This document shows positions 41,597-51,786 of a stretch of 64,000 nt of DNA, piece by piece. The DNA lies in contig CAUYUJ010018726.1 of assembly GCA_963575745.1 (NCBI GenBank), positions 744,545 through 808,544 of the forward strand. Direction: 5' to 3'. A program made the position numbers and the translations under genes. The notes under the pieces were generated by a model, which was not told the DNA's origin, did no database searches, and was given only the letters and a program-made list of their open reading frames with translations. This stretch comes from Prorocentrum cordatum (taxonomy: Eukaryota > Sar > Dinophyceae > Prorocentrales > Prorocentraceae). The number at the start of each line of letters is the position of its first letter. Position 1 is the first letter of the stretch.

Positions 41597-42866
41597 GTTA
41601 GGTGCACAGCAGGGACGCGCGGAGAGACAGCAGTTGTCATCTTTTCGCGTCGTGCCTGTTTGCCCCCTTCTCGTCCCTTTTCAGGCTACTTTAACTCCTC
41701 CTCCTCCTCCTCCTCCTCATCCTTCTCGTCCTGCCTCCGTATTTGTTTTGTTGTCCTTTGTGTTCCTCCTCATGTGTTCTGACGTTGCGCGGACTTAATG
41801 CAGCAGCATGTCCTCCTCATGCTCCTCTTTCTCCTCCTCCTCCGCTTCCTCCCCCGGGATCCGTGTGATGTTTGTGTTTGTTGTAAGAGAACCGTAAGTC
41901 TTATTATATTTGGCCTCTGTGTTGTTCCTCCTCTTCCTTTTCCTCCTCCTCCTCCTCTCCCTCATGTTTTTCCTCCTCTGCTTGCCTCGTGTTTGGCGTC
42001 CAGGACGCCGTCCATGGATATCCAGCTGCCCCGGACCTCGGCCATATGCTTGTTTGTTCGCGCGCCTCGTCGTAGCGGGGGGACATGTCGCAGTGGAAGT
42101 TCTAGTGCCTTTTCTCTTCCCATATATTCCTCGTCCTTTCCGCATCCCTGTTCCTCCTCCTCTCCTCGCCTTCTTCCTCCCCGCCTTTCTTGCCCCTGCA
42201 TCCTTCCCCCTGGGAGGGGGAGGGGCGGGGGCGAGACGCGAGCGAGGAGGAGCGACCCCAGCAGTCATAGCATGCTGACGCGGGCACAGAGGGAGCGAAC
42301 GAGCGTTGCGGGCAGGAGTCCAGCACCAGTGGTAGGTTGAGCATGTGCCGCAGCTGCACTGCCGTGGCAGTGTCCGCCCCCGCGCTCCCCCACGAAAGAC
42401 AGAATCGGGAGCGGCGGTGGGGGGGGAAGGAAGACGAGCATGAGAAGGACGAAACGGAGTAGAGATGGCCGGCGAGGGATGCCGTGAGATTCTGCGATGG
42501 GTATGGTACGTGAAGGGCGATGAAGAAAAATGTGAGGAGGAGGAGGAGGAGAAACAGGACGAGGAGGAGGAGGAGGAGGAGGAGGAGGAGGAGAGGACGC
42601 GAACAACCGCCGCAAATCAGCCATCATCGAATCTCTCGCGGGTCCCGTCCCGCACGTACGTACAAACCCTCTCCAAGGTAAGGCCCTCGAAACGCCCTGC
42701 TGGGACGCGCTTCTGCGACCACCGAATCCTACATTTCTCAAGCGCATCCTGAGACGATCTGCGCCCTCGCACGTCGCAGTGCGTTTGCCGCGGCGATCCT
42801 GGCGCGGGCGGTCAGGGTGGACTGCCGCCGCTTGCCCAGAATATGTCGATATCGACCGATCTGCGA
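41597..42866. other. No recognisable gene; CCT then GGA tracts
   Basis: (CCT)n at 41697-41722, 41818-41846 and 41927-41961. (GGA)n at 42537-42596. The strand bias of the triplet switches between these two groups. Long frames on both strands here are low complexity. Confidence 0.55.
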
Positions 42867-42867
42867 T

Positions 42868-42954
42868 GTCGGAAGGCCGCAATCGTTGAAGTCTGAACGA
42901 CTCACACGGTGTCAGAAACCGGCGCCGCCGCCACCGCGTCGTGACCCGCCGTAC
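42868..42954 (+). repeat. Direct repeat upstream of the aminotransferase gene
   Basis: GTCGGAAGGCCG...GGTGTCAGAAACC...GCCGTAC matches 45212-45299 downstream of the gene at roughly 75-80 percent by eye. Confidence 0.75.
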
Positions 42955-43267
42955 CCCGCGTGGGGTTCCCCATGATTGCTGAAACTGCCTGGGTGGCAGT
43001 GTCTGCTCGTGGCCCGTGGCCCCCTCGTGGGCCTCCTCGAGCGGAGCTGGTGTTCTGCTCTCAGTGCCGGGCGCCCGCATCCGTGTCCCCCTCGGTTTCC
43101 TGTTTTGGCGGGGCAGCGTTCAATGCTGGACTCGGCCGCCCGCATCCTGTGATCCTCCTCTTGCGGGCGGCGGGGCAGCGCTCAGTGTCTTCAGGCAGCA
43201 CGAGCCGCAGGGCTCCTGGTCGCTGGTTGAAGAGGGGTGGCGTTCAAGAGATCTCTGAGGGTCCGTG

Positions 43268-43287
43268 CGTAGCAATTTTGGCTCAAG
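43268..43287 (+). other. Relict spliced leader upstream of ornithine aminotransferase
   Basis: CGTAGCAATTTTGGCTCAAG differs from the last 20 bases of DinoSL at one position. A more decayed second copy (CCGTTGGCCTTTTGG) follows at 43288-43302. The ATG is 112 nt downstream. Confidence 0.85.
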
Positions 43288-43399
43288 CCGTTGGCCTTTT
43301 GGTCTAATTCTAGCAGCGTCGCAGCATATCGCGTCACGGCCGGTTCCCCCATCTTCTGCACTCACGGGGACTTCTGACACCCTGACACCTTAGTATAAT

Positions 43400-44662
43400 A
43401 TGGTTGCAGACGTCAAGATCGAGAAAGCGCTGAACCCAGATCAGCAACATTTCATTGACACAGAGAGCGAGTTCGGTGCCCACAACTACCACCCGCTTCC
43501 GGTCGTGCTTGAGAAGGGTGAGCGATGCTACATGTGGGACACGGGCGGGAAGAAGTATTTTGATTTTCTCGCGGCCTACTCGGCCGTGAACCAGGGTCAT
43601 TGCCACCCAAAGATCGTGAAAGCGATGATGGACCAGTGCCAGAAGCTCACGTTGACATCACGAGCCTTCCACAACGACGTGTTTGCAGGCTACTGCAAGT
43701 TCGTTACCGAGTTCTTCGGCTACGAGAAGGTTCTTCCGATGAACACTGGAGTAGAGGGAACAGAAACTGCTATCAAATTGATGAGGAGGTGGGGATACAT
43801 GAAACGCGGCGTCGCGCCCAACAGGGCGCAAATCGTTTTCGCAAACGATAATTTCTGGGGGCGAAGTATCGCGGCCGTGAGCACCTCTACCGATCCAGAC
43901 TGCTACGAAGGGTTCGGTCCTTACGCCCCTGGTTTCATCATGGTCCCTTTCAACGACGTCCACGCGCTGGAAAAGGCCTTCGCCGAGGACCCGAACATCG
44001 TCGGCGTCTGCTACGAGCCGATCCAGGGGGAGGCTGGCATCAAGGTGCCAGATCCGGACTTCTTCAGGCAGGTCAAGGCGCTCTGCGAGAAGCACAATGC
44101 ACTCTTGTGCTGCGATGAAATCCAGACTGGACTGTGCAGGACCGGAAAGATGCTCTGCAGCGAGCACTACGGCATCCGTCCCGACATTGTCGTGCTCGGC
44201 AAGGCGCTGTCTGGCGGCCTGTACCCGGTCTCGGCGGTCCTCACCGACAAGCACGTCATGGATACGATCACGCCTGGTACGCACGGGTCCACGTACGGAG
44301 GCAACCCTTTGGCCTGCAGGGTGGCAATCGCAGCGTTGGAAGTGTTGAAAGAGGAAAACATGGCCGATAACGCGCAGAAGTTGGGAGAGATCTTCCGCGC
44401 TGAGCTGGGCACCATGCAAGGCAAGTACCCCTGGATCAAAGATATCCGAGGCAAGGGCCTGCTGAACGCGATCGAGTGCGACCCTGCGTTCTCAGAAAAG
44501 GTCACAGCCTGGCAGGTCTGCATCAGGATGGCGGAGAACGGTCTCCTCGCCAAGCCGACTCACGATAACATCATTCGATTCGCGCCGCCTTTATGCATCA
44601 ACGAAGAGGAATTGCGCGCGGCTCTCAAGATAATCATGGACACTTTCGCCGAGTTCGCCTAG
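43400..44662 (+). CDS. OAT: Ornithine aminotransferase
   Basis: 420 residues, no intron. It transfers the delta-amino group of ornithine to 2-oxoglutarate, giving glutamate semialdehyde and glutamate, and links arginine breakdown to proline and glutamate metabolism. It is a PLP class-III aminotransferase: GVEGTETAIKLMRRWGYMKR (about residues 117-137), EPIQGEAGI, LLCCDEIQTGLCRTGK (PLP aspartate), and LGKALSGGLYPVSAVL with the PLP lysine at residue 268 (AAG 44201-44203). Length matches cytosolic forms such as yeast. The N-terminus (MVADVKIEKALNPDQ) aligns directly with the mature enzyme and shows no mitochondrial presequence. All motifs are intact, so it is probably functional. The relict leader upstream suggests a retroposed mRNA copy. 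Confidence 0.95.
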   Translation: MVADVKIEKALNPDQQHFIDTESEFGAHNYHPLPVVLEKGERCYMWDTGGKKYFDFLAAYSAVNQGHCHPKIVKAMMDQCQKLTLTSRAFHNDVFAGYCKFVTEFFGYEKVLPMNTGVEGTETAIKLMRRWGYMKRGVAPNRAQIVFANDNFWGRSIAAVSTSTDPDCYEGFGPYAPGFIMVPFNDVHALEKAFAEDPNIVGVCYEPIQGEAGIKVPDPDFFRQVKALCEKHNALLCCDEIQTGLCRTGKMLCSEHYGIRPDIVVLGKALSGGLYPVSAVLTDKHVMDTITPGTHGSTYGGNPLACRVAIAALEVLKEENMADNAQKLGEIFRAELGTMQGKYPWIKDIRGKGLLNAIECDPAFSEKVTAWQVCIRMAENGLLAKPTHDNIIRFAPPLCINEEELRAALKIIMDTFAEFA

Positions 44663-45211
44663 GACATTTGATGATTTTGACGGCGGCTGCAATGCAAAAT
44701 AGAGGAGCCGTGGCGAGAGTTGAGCAGCAGACTTGAATTTTCGCAATACTAGTTCCATCCTGTGGTTGCGTGCAGACCACGTTTGGTTTGTTGTTTCTTT
44801 CGTCGTTCCGAACCGTCCTCGGCTTCTCGGTGCTGGTTCTTTAAAGCGCCCTTGACGATCATCTGTTTTCTATCATGGCCTGGGCTTTCAACACCAGAAG
44901 CTAAACACATGGGACCATTTATGGACACATCCTACTGCGGATGCTTTATGAGCATTCGCCCCATGCCGATGGAAAACAGAGATCTCGCAGGGTGGTCGTG
45001 CTCCTATGACTGCTCGTGGCAGTGGCGCGCGTGCACTGGTCGAGTGCGGGGCGGCGTGCAGAAGTAGGTTCGGTGGCGTTCTCTTTTGAGGCCCCCGCTT
45101 GTGGGATACGGTAGGTTCGCGCCGCATTGCCGCGGCGGTTGACCCCAGTGCGGGCGTGTAAAGCTGAACGCCGCCAGTGGCCCAGAATTGGCCCAGTGAA
45201 CGTTCTGCCCC
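44663..45211. other. 3' region of the aminotransferase gene
   Basis: No gene recognised. No AATAAA-like signal stands out, which is usual for dinoflagellates. Confidence 0.5.
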
Positions 45212-45299
45212 ATCGGAAGGCCGTGATCGTTCAAGGTTGAACGATCCACGGGGTGTCAGAAACCAACGCCCGCGACATCGCGACTCAAGCCTGCCGTAC
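45212..45299 (+). repeat. Direct repeat downstream of the aminotransferase gene
   Basis: Partner of 42868-42954; the two start 2344 bp apart and enclose the gene. Confidence 0.75.
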
Positions 45300-45750
45300 A
45301 GTCGGGGTGATTGGCAGGTCGACCCTGCAAAAACAAGGGTGCTCTTGTGTCCTGTTCATCCTTTCTCATGTTCTCTGCGTGTTCGGACTAAGGGTACCCC
45401 TGTGTCCTGTCATTTTAGCAGACGTTGGGGTCATATCGGCGGCGTGCCGGGCGCGTCGCGCCATGGGGAGGTCGCGCCTCTGGGCAGCGTGTCCTCTCGT
45501 ATGCGCCCCGACTGTACGTGGATTCGCTGGCCTGTGGCCCTACGCGTGTGAGATGGCCTTTCGAATGAGGCTCGGTGCCCCTCAGGCGCTCGCGGTGCCG
45601 GCCCTCGCGTGTGGGGTGGCGTTTGGAGGTGGCTTCGGTGGCCCGTGGGGATCGTGGTCCGTAGGCTCGGCGGACCCTCGTGGCCCTCGCGTGTGGGCGC
45701 GGCACTCAGCAGCAGAGTCGGTTGCTATCCCAACGGCGAGTCGATTATGC
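45300..45750. other. No recognisable gene
   Basis: Contains three loose copies of GGCCCTCGCGTGTGGG (about 45533, 45602 and 45679). Confidence 0.5.
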
Positions 45751-47000
45751 ATCGAAGACGCCTACGGTGAATCACCGCCGCCCCCTGCCTTTCCAGAAAT
45801 GCCGACGTGGCCACCAAACGTCGGGCCAAAGTTTGGCCAAGCTAGTTATTGGGCACGTTCCAGCTGCTGTGGAAACCCGTGGGGGAAACATGTAGGGAAG
45901 GAAGACGATGGAGGAGGAAGACGAAGGAGGAGGAGGCGGAGGAGGAGGAGGAGGAACAGGAGGGCTCTTGAGGCCCTCTTGGGAGCTCCCGGTGGCTTCC
46001 TGGGAGTTTCTTGGTAGCCTCTGCGAGGGCCTCCTCGGAGCCTCCTGGGGGCCACTTGGGGGCCTGGCCTTCGGAGGCCATTCTGGGGGGCCTCTCTGAG
46101 CCGAAGTGTCCCCTTTGGGCGCTTTCGCGCCGTCTCGGAGGTACACTGGGACCCGTGCCAAGAAACACCCTGCTTGCCTCCAGGGTGCCCCGGGTTTCTT
46201 GGGTTTCGATTGTTTCGCTATGGAAAGCGCGACGTTCCACGCCAAAAATCAATGAACGTCCTGGGGTCTCAGGGTTGGGTTTCCTGTGGGAAGTTTCTTG
46301 TGGACTGGCCTCCACTGTATCTGGGGCCGTCGTGGAGGCTTCTGGCGCCGCCTCGAGGCTACATAAGGAGGCATGTGGGGCTCCCTTCGGATGTCGGAAG
46401 CCCGAGGGAGATTCTCGTGGAGCCTCCTGGGGCGTCGTGTGGACCTCTTGGGCCACCTGGAAGGCATCTTTGGCAGTCTTGGAGTCATGTTTGGCGGTCT
46501 TGGTGGCATCTTGGTCCCTCTTGGGGCCATCTTGGCCGTGCTGAAGGCGTCTTGGATTCTTTTTGGAGGCCATCTTAGGCCAACTTGGCCGTCCTGGAGG
46601 CCCTCTTGGAACCATCTTGGACGGGAAAGGCGATGGGGGACAGGGGGGCATCATTTAACGGTTCAAGCAGCTACCATCTAGCAGCCCACAACCTTTCTTG
46701 CAAGCAGCAAGGGGAAGCAGATCGAAGACGCCTACTGCGAATCACCGCCGCCGCTTGCCTTTTAGAAGCGCATCTGTGGCCGAACGTTGTGGCCAGAGCT
46801 CGGCCACGCTATCGGATTGCGTGATCCCCCAAGCCTTTGTGGGAACCCTTCAGGGAACACATGGAGGAGGGAGAAGAAGAGGACGAGAGGAAGGAAAAAG
46901 GAGGAGGAGGAAGAGGAGGAGGAGGAGGAGGAGGAGGAAGAAGAGGCCTCTCGGGAGCTTTTGGGGCACTCTCGGGGCATCCTGGGCGCCTCCTGGGGGC
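45751..47000 (+). repeat. Tandem module of about 970 bp (two copies)
   Basis: ATCGAAGACGCCTACGGTGA at 45751 recurs as ATCGAAGACGCCTACTGCGA at 46721. Both are followed by ATCACCGCCGCC, a GGGGAAACATG/GGGAACACATG word, a (GGA)n tract (45908-45958; 46861-46941) and CTTGGG/GGCC-rich sequence. Divergence is high after the GGA tracts. Confidence 0.7.
46142..46326 (+). repeat. Dispersed 190-bp repeat, copy 1
   Basis: Shares GCTTGCCTCCAGGGTGCCC and GACGTCCTGGGGTCTCAGGG-like words, in order and spacing, with 50126-50316 (+). Confidence 0.8.
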
Positions 47001-47650
47001 ATCTTGGAGGCCTCTTGGAGGCCTCCTTGGGCCTCCTGGGGGCGGGCGTTGTATCATTTCCGCTCGTCTTGGGCGTTCCTGGCCTGTCTGACGCCGTCGG
47101 AAACCGTCTTGGGGGCCTCTTTGGGACGATTTGGGGCCGTCTTGGGGCGCTTCAGGGCCGTGGAGGCCATCTTGGGACTGTCTCTGGGGCCTCTTGGGCC
47201 GTCAGAGGGCCATCTTGGAGGCCTCTTGGGCGCTCTTGGGGCCACCGTGGTGGCCTCTTGGGCCGTCCTCGGCCGTCGGCAAGCCGACAAGGAACACATG
47301 CCCAAATCATTAAAACATCCAAGCATTATAAATGATTTGGGCCTCTTCTGGCTTTTCTGGAGGACCTCTTGGGTGCCTCTTGGGCCGTCCTGGAACCCTC
47401 TTGGGGTCATCTTGGGCAGTCTTGGGGCATCTTTGGGCTATCTTGGGCCGTTTTGGTTGCATCTCGGCCCGACTTGGAGACATCTTGGGTTTTGACCGTC
47501 TTGCAGGCATCTTGGAGGCCATCTTGGCCGTCTTGGAGACGAGTTTCCCAGTTTGTCCTCAGCCTTCCTGGTGGCCAGCGAGATGGGCCGAGAACACATT
47601 GGAAATCTGGGAAAGGACTAGAATATTAGAAGTTTTGGCAGTTCAGTGCG
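47000..47650. repeat. Degenerate GGCC(G/A)TCTTGGGGC repeat
   Basis: About 600 bp of quasi-periodic CTTGG and GGCC words with a period near 12 bp. Frames on both strands stay open because of composition. No gene is supported. Confidence 0.65.
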
Positions 47651-47706
47651 GTTGCTTAGAACGTATGGTTTAAAGGGTGAGAGGTCAGAGAAAGAGGGGG
47701 GGGCTC

Positions 47707-47725
47707 GCTCAAGCCCTTTTGGCTC
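47707..47725 (+). other. Relict nested spliced leader
   Basis: GCTCAAGCCCTTTTGGCTC matches the junction of a double leader (GCTCAAG|CCATTTTGGCTC) at 18 of 19 bases. It lies 24 nt before the ATG at 47749. Confidence 0.7.
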
Positions 47726-47748
47726 CCTATTCGGGGTGTGCCACAGCC

Positions 47749-48658
47749 ATGTCGGCCGCCGCCATGCTCGCCGCCCCAGCGCTCGCCGCCGCCCTGCGCT
47801 GGGGCGCGGGCGCGGCCGCTGCTGTTGGGCCGGTTGCGCTGCTGGGCCCCCGCACTGCAGCAGGCGCCGCACCGGCGCCGGCGCCCCCCCGCGCCGGCGG
47901 CGCGCCCCATGGACGCCGTCTCGCTTTTCGCCTGGGCCGACGCGGCCCCGAAGGAGCGGGATTACACGTATGATGATGTTGATCTTTTTGCCGCTGCGGG
48001 CTTCCTAGGCCTCTTCGGGAGGCCCGCCGAGCTCGACGACGCGGCTGTTCTGGTCGCAGCACCAGATGGCCTTGCAGGCCCATCGGTGACGACTGAACTC
48101 GTTCGGGGAGTCGAGCTGGCGATGGCCACCAGCAAGGGCGCGGAGCTGGTGCCTGAGGCGGCGGCACCGCAGCCCGCGGCACCAGGAGCGCCAGAGGCAG
48201 CCCAAGAGTACATCTTGCATTACGATTGCTACTACGCGGCGGAGCAGGCCACCTCACCGAGGACCTCGGCCCAGCTCGACAGTCGCAGCTCGGCCGACGT
48301 CATCGTCGAGGACGACGAGGATGAAGGCGGCGACGATGACGGGGAGGAGGTCGACTTGGAGGAGATGGAAGCGCCACCCGCCCCAGGCCCACGCGCCGCG
48401 GCCCCTTCCCGACTCGCAGCCGCTGCCAGCTGGCTGCCCGCCTGGAGGACGGCGGCCCCGCCCCCCGCGCCTGCCGCCGCTGGCCCTGCTGCCGCCTGGT
48501 GCCGGCCTGCCGCGCTGCGGGATCGCCTGGGCCGCGATGCCGCCGCGGCCAACCGGCAGCGGGCTTCCTCGGGTTGGAGCATCGCTTTCGGAGAGTACGC
48601 GCCGATCGTCTGGACCTCCGTGCCAGTTACCCTGGGATGCCTGTGCATCGGGGCCTGA
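47749..48658 (+). CDS. Unrecognised acidic, Ala/Pro-rich protein (possible leader frameshift)
   Basis: The main frame runs from ATG 47909 to TGA 48656-48658 (249 codons): MDAVSLFAWADAAPKERDY, an aromatic/acidic segment (TYDDVDLFAAAGFLGLFGRP), an acidic block (VEDDEDEGGDDDGEEVDLEE, about residues 132-151) and an Ala/Pro/Arg-rich C-terminus ending in a short hydrophobic stretch (IVWTSVPVTLGCLCIGA). A separate upstream frame starts at 47749 with MSAAAMLAAPALAAALRWG, which looks like a signal or transit leader but is one frame off. A frameshift between 47820 and 47909 would join them. The relict leader just upstream supports a real transcript. I know no matching family. Confidence 0.45.
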
Positions 48659-50125
48659 GAGACGGAGGTCAATGCAAACGGGGGTCAACCAAGGCGCCGG
48701 GTCTTGCAGGATCCTGCAGGGCCAGGGCTGCATTGACCCGGCCAGTCCCACAAAGCGGTGACAGGAGCACTCCCTTCCCCTCCAGTGGCGCCCCAAAACT
48801 TTTTGGAATTGGCGCCGCGGGGGGCCCAAAGTGGCCCTGGGGGAAGGGGGGAAGTCTGTCTTTCGCTCCCAGGACCTGCCGAAGCCTTTTGGTGGGTCCC
48901 GCTGTTTTCGCTCGGGAGGTTAGCCGACGTGCTGACGCCCACCCGTGCGCGGCAGTGCCGCGCCGGGAGGCCGCGGGGGGAGTCATTATAGCAGGTCCGC
49001 TTAACGACATCAGCCATGGCCAGACGTACATCGTCCGCCGGGATCTCACAGCATCCCTAGAACAAGACGTACAATCATCATGGGCAAAAACACCATGGAC
49101 CAGTTGACTTGAAGAAGAAAGAAGATGTTGCTTGATATGACGACCGACAGGCACAACACTCCCTTCGTCCTCGGCGATCCTCTTCTTGTTGCGCCCAGGA
49201 ACTTCGAGCGGGCGCTGGAGGGCCGCGGCGTGGGGACCCCGCGCGAGGCCCTCCGTCCCCCCTGCCCGTGGGCTGCCTGGGAGGCCACTTGGGCCGCGCC
49301 GGCACGCGATAACGATAGGGGGGGGGGCGGAGGGGGAGGAGGAGGAGGAGGAGGAGAAGGAGGAGAAGGAGGAGAAGGAGGAGGAGGAGGAGGAGGGAAA
49401 TCGCCATGGGGAACACGGGTCCTGAGGGAAACGGGCCTTGAGGTTTTTGTAGTTTTCGGGCTCTCGGAGCCCTCCACGGGCCCTGGGGCTGTCAGAGAAC
49501 GACTCAGGATGAAGATCTCGTCGTTGGGGAAGGCCCCAGGGTCCAGGACCCGCTTCCCCCATGTTAAGAGGTGGAGGAGGAGGAGGAGGAGGAGGAGGAG
49601 GAGGAGGAGGAAGAGGAGGAGGAGGACGACGACGACGAGGATAAGCAGGAGGGTTTGGAGCAGGAGCAGGACATGGAGGAAGAGCTGGGGGAGGAGGGGA
49701 AGGAGGAGCACGATGACGAGGGGGGGGACTACTCCTCATCCTCGAGGATGAGGATGAGAAGGAGGATGAGGATGATGAGGATGAGGATGAGGATGAGGAG
49801 GGGGAGGAGGAGGAGAGCAAAAGAAGGAGGAGGAGGAGGGGGAGGAGGGGACACGAGCTTCTCCTGGAGGAACTCCCGAACCAGGCATCGTGTCCACAGG
49901 AAGGGTCCTCCATGCGTATTGCCGGACTCAGAGCTTCGGAGTGTTTTGCATCTGTTCTAACCACGGGGTGCCAGCGTCGGCATCGTGGACAAATACCGCC
50001 TGCCGAGGTCCCCGAAGATCGATCCCGCAGCCAGTGGTTATGGATTAACTCCCGCTTGGCATTCGAAGCCTCGGGGCCGTCAACAGACGACTCAGGGTGA
50101 ACGGCCGATTCTGGGGAATGGGTCA
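48659..50125. other. No recognisable gene; GGA tracts
   Basis: (GGA)n at 49331-49395, 49566-49626 and 49735-49850. The 485-codon minus-strand frame (50126-48669) is largely poly-Leu, Ser and Pro from these tracts and is not supported as a gene. Confidence 0.55.
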
Positions 50126-50316
50126 ATTACAGTGGAGGCCCATGCCAAGAAAGAACCTGCTTGCCTCCAGGGTGCCCTGGGTTTCTTGGGTTTCGATGGT
50201 TTTGCGATGGAAAGCGTGACGTTCCCGCACCGAAGATCGATGGACGTCCTGGGGTCTCAGGGGTGGGTTTCTCGTGGAAGGTTTCTCGTGGATCGGCCCA
50301 CTACTGTACTCTGGGG
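50126..50316 (+). repeat. Dispersed 190-bp repeat, copy 2
   Basis: Partner of 46142-46326. Confidence 0.8.
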
Positions 50317-50542
50317 GTCCACGCCGCGTGAAAAGAGGTCCCGACGTCGGAGTTCCGGGTGCCTCCTCGTCCCCCCCTTCGTCCTCGTTGTTGTCCTTGT
50401 CGTCGTCGTCGTCGTCGTTGAGCCCGAGCGCTCATCCAGCCGCAACTGTGAGCATGGCCAACGCAGCAGGGGCACTTGTCGTTGTCGTCGTCCTCCTCCT
50501 CCTTCTCTTCCTCGTCGTCGTCCTTGTCCGAGGCTTTGTTCT

Positions 50543-50563
50543 CCGCTGCCCTTGTGGCTCAGG
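50543..50563 (+). other. Possible relict spliced leader upstream of V-ATPase subunit d
   Basis: CCGCTGCCCTTGTGGCTCAG and the next G match the last 21 bases of DinoSL at 16 positions. It lies 47 nt before the ATG of the V-ATPase gene. Confidence 0.5.
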
Positions 50564-50610
50564 GTGTCGCGGTGATTGTCCACGGCGACCGTCGCAATTG
50601 CGTTCAAGCC

Positions 50611-51786
50611 ATGGCGGAGCTCGCTGGCTTCAACGTGAACCATGGTTTCACCGAGGCAGTCGTGCGAGGCCTGCGCACGGGCTTCCTCGAGCCCGAGGAC
50701 TACAGGCGCCTGGCTACCTCGGACTCCCTGGAGGACTTGCGGAGCGCCCTAGAGGAGACCGACTATGGGAACTTCCTCCAGGACGAGCCCTCGCCTCTCC
50801 TCGTGTCGACGATCTCCAAGAAGTGCTACGAGAAGCTCGCAGATGAGTTCAGGTATGTCAAGGCTCAGACAGTCGAACCGCTCACAACGTTCCTGGACTT
50901 CATTGCGAGGGAGAAAATGATCGACAACATCGTCGTGCTCATTCAAGGCGCTCTGAACAACAAGGCCCCGAAGGACCTTGAGGACAAGATCCACCCGATC
51001 GGCGCGTTCGACAAGGCCGCCATGAACATGATCATGTCGGACTCATTCGACCCCCAGGGCGGCTTCGACGACATCTACCGGATCTTCTTGCAGGATACCC
51101 CTATCGGGCCGTATTTCGAGGAGTTCCTGGCAGACAAGAACCCAGACAAGGAAGACCCGCAGAAAGGCCTCGACAAGCGCGGTATCCTCAGCAAGCAGGA
51201 CTTGGAGATCATGAAAGGGCTCTTGAAGAAGGCGTGGCTCGAGGACTTTCACAAGTTCGTCCTGAGCCTGGGCGGCACCACGTCGGAGGTCATGGGCGAC
51301 ATCCTGAAGACGGAGGCGGACTTCCGCGTGCTGCTCGTGACGCTCAATGCGCTGAACACGCACCTCAGCACCGGCTCGGAGGGCGCGCTCAAGGAACGGA
51401 ACGATCTGTGGCCCTCATTCGGCTACCTGTACCCCGAGGGCCAGAAGGCATTGGGAGTGGCGTTCAACGAGAGCACGGTCCGGGATTCCCTGAGCCACCC
51501 CGCCAAGTACTTGCAGCTCTTCGACCAGGTGAAGTCTTACTACGGCGCCGAGGCAGAGCAAGCCGCGAAGGGGAACCAGTCGATGGAGGATCTGATCTAC
51601 GCCGAGAACGTGAAAATGTACGAGATGGCATTCGAGCAGCAGTACCATTTTGGCATCTTCTACGCCTGGGTGAAGCTCCGGGAGCAGGAGATACGCAACA
51701 TCCGCTGGATCGCGAACATGATCATCCTGCAAACGAAGGATCACATCGACGACACAATCGTTCCCATCTTCCAGCCCCGCCTGTGA
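50611..51786 (+). CDS. V-type proton ATPase subunit d (V0)
   Basis: 391 residues. Subunit d caps the membrane c-ring of the V0 sector and couples it to the central rotor stalk (D/F) of V1, for proton pumping into vacuoles and endomembranes. The start MAELAGFNVNHGFTEAVVRG matches the family N-terminus, so ATG 50611 is chosen over 50476, whose first 45 codons are Ser-rich triplet repeats. Further family segments are RRLATSDSLEDLRSALEETD YGNFLQ, PLTTFLDFIAREKMIDNIV, a LGGTTSEVM segment, LYPEGQKAL, FHFG-like YHFGIFYAWVKLREQEIRNI and the C-terminal DDTIVPIF. It is about 40 residues longer than animal and plant forms (about 350). The extra length lies mainly near residues 170-200 and 240-260. No intron; intact. 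Confidence 0.93.
   Translation: MAELAGFNVNHGFTEAVVRGLRTGFLEPEDYRRLATSDSLEDLRSALEETDYGNFLQDEPSPLLVSTISKKCYEKLADEFRYVKAQTVEPLTTFLDFIAREKMIDNIVVLIQGALNNKAPKDLEDKIHPIGAFDKAAMNMIMSDSFDPQGGFDDIYRIFLQDTPIGPYFEEFLADKNPDKEDPQKGLDKRGILSKQDLEIMKGLLKKAWLEDFHKFVLSLGGTTSEVMGDILKTEADFRVLLVTLNALNTHLSTGSEGALKERNDLWPSFGYLYPEGQKALGVAFNESTVRDSLSHPAKYLQLFDQVKSYYGAEAEQAAKGNQSMEDLIYAENVKMYEMAFEQQYHFGIFYAWVKLREQEIRNIRWIANMIILQTKDHIDDTIVPIFQPRL

Noticed and set aside
48669-50126. A 485-codon minus-strand ORF
   Set aside because: Mostly Leu/Ser/Pro runs from GGA/CCT tracts; no domain.
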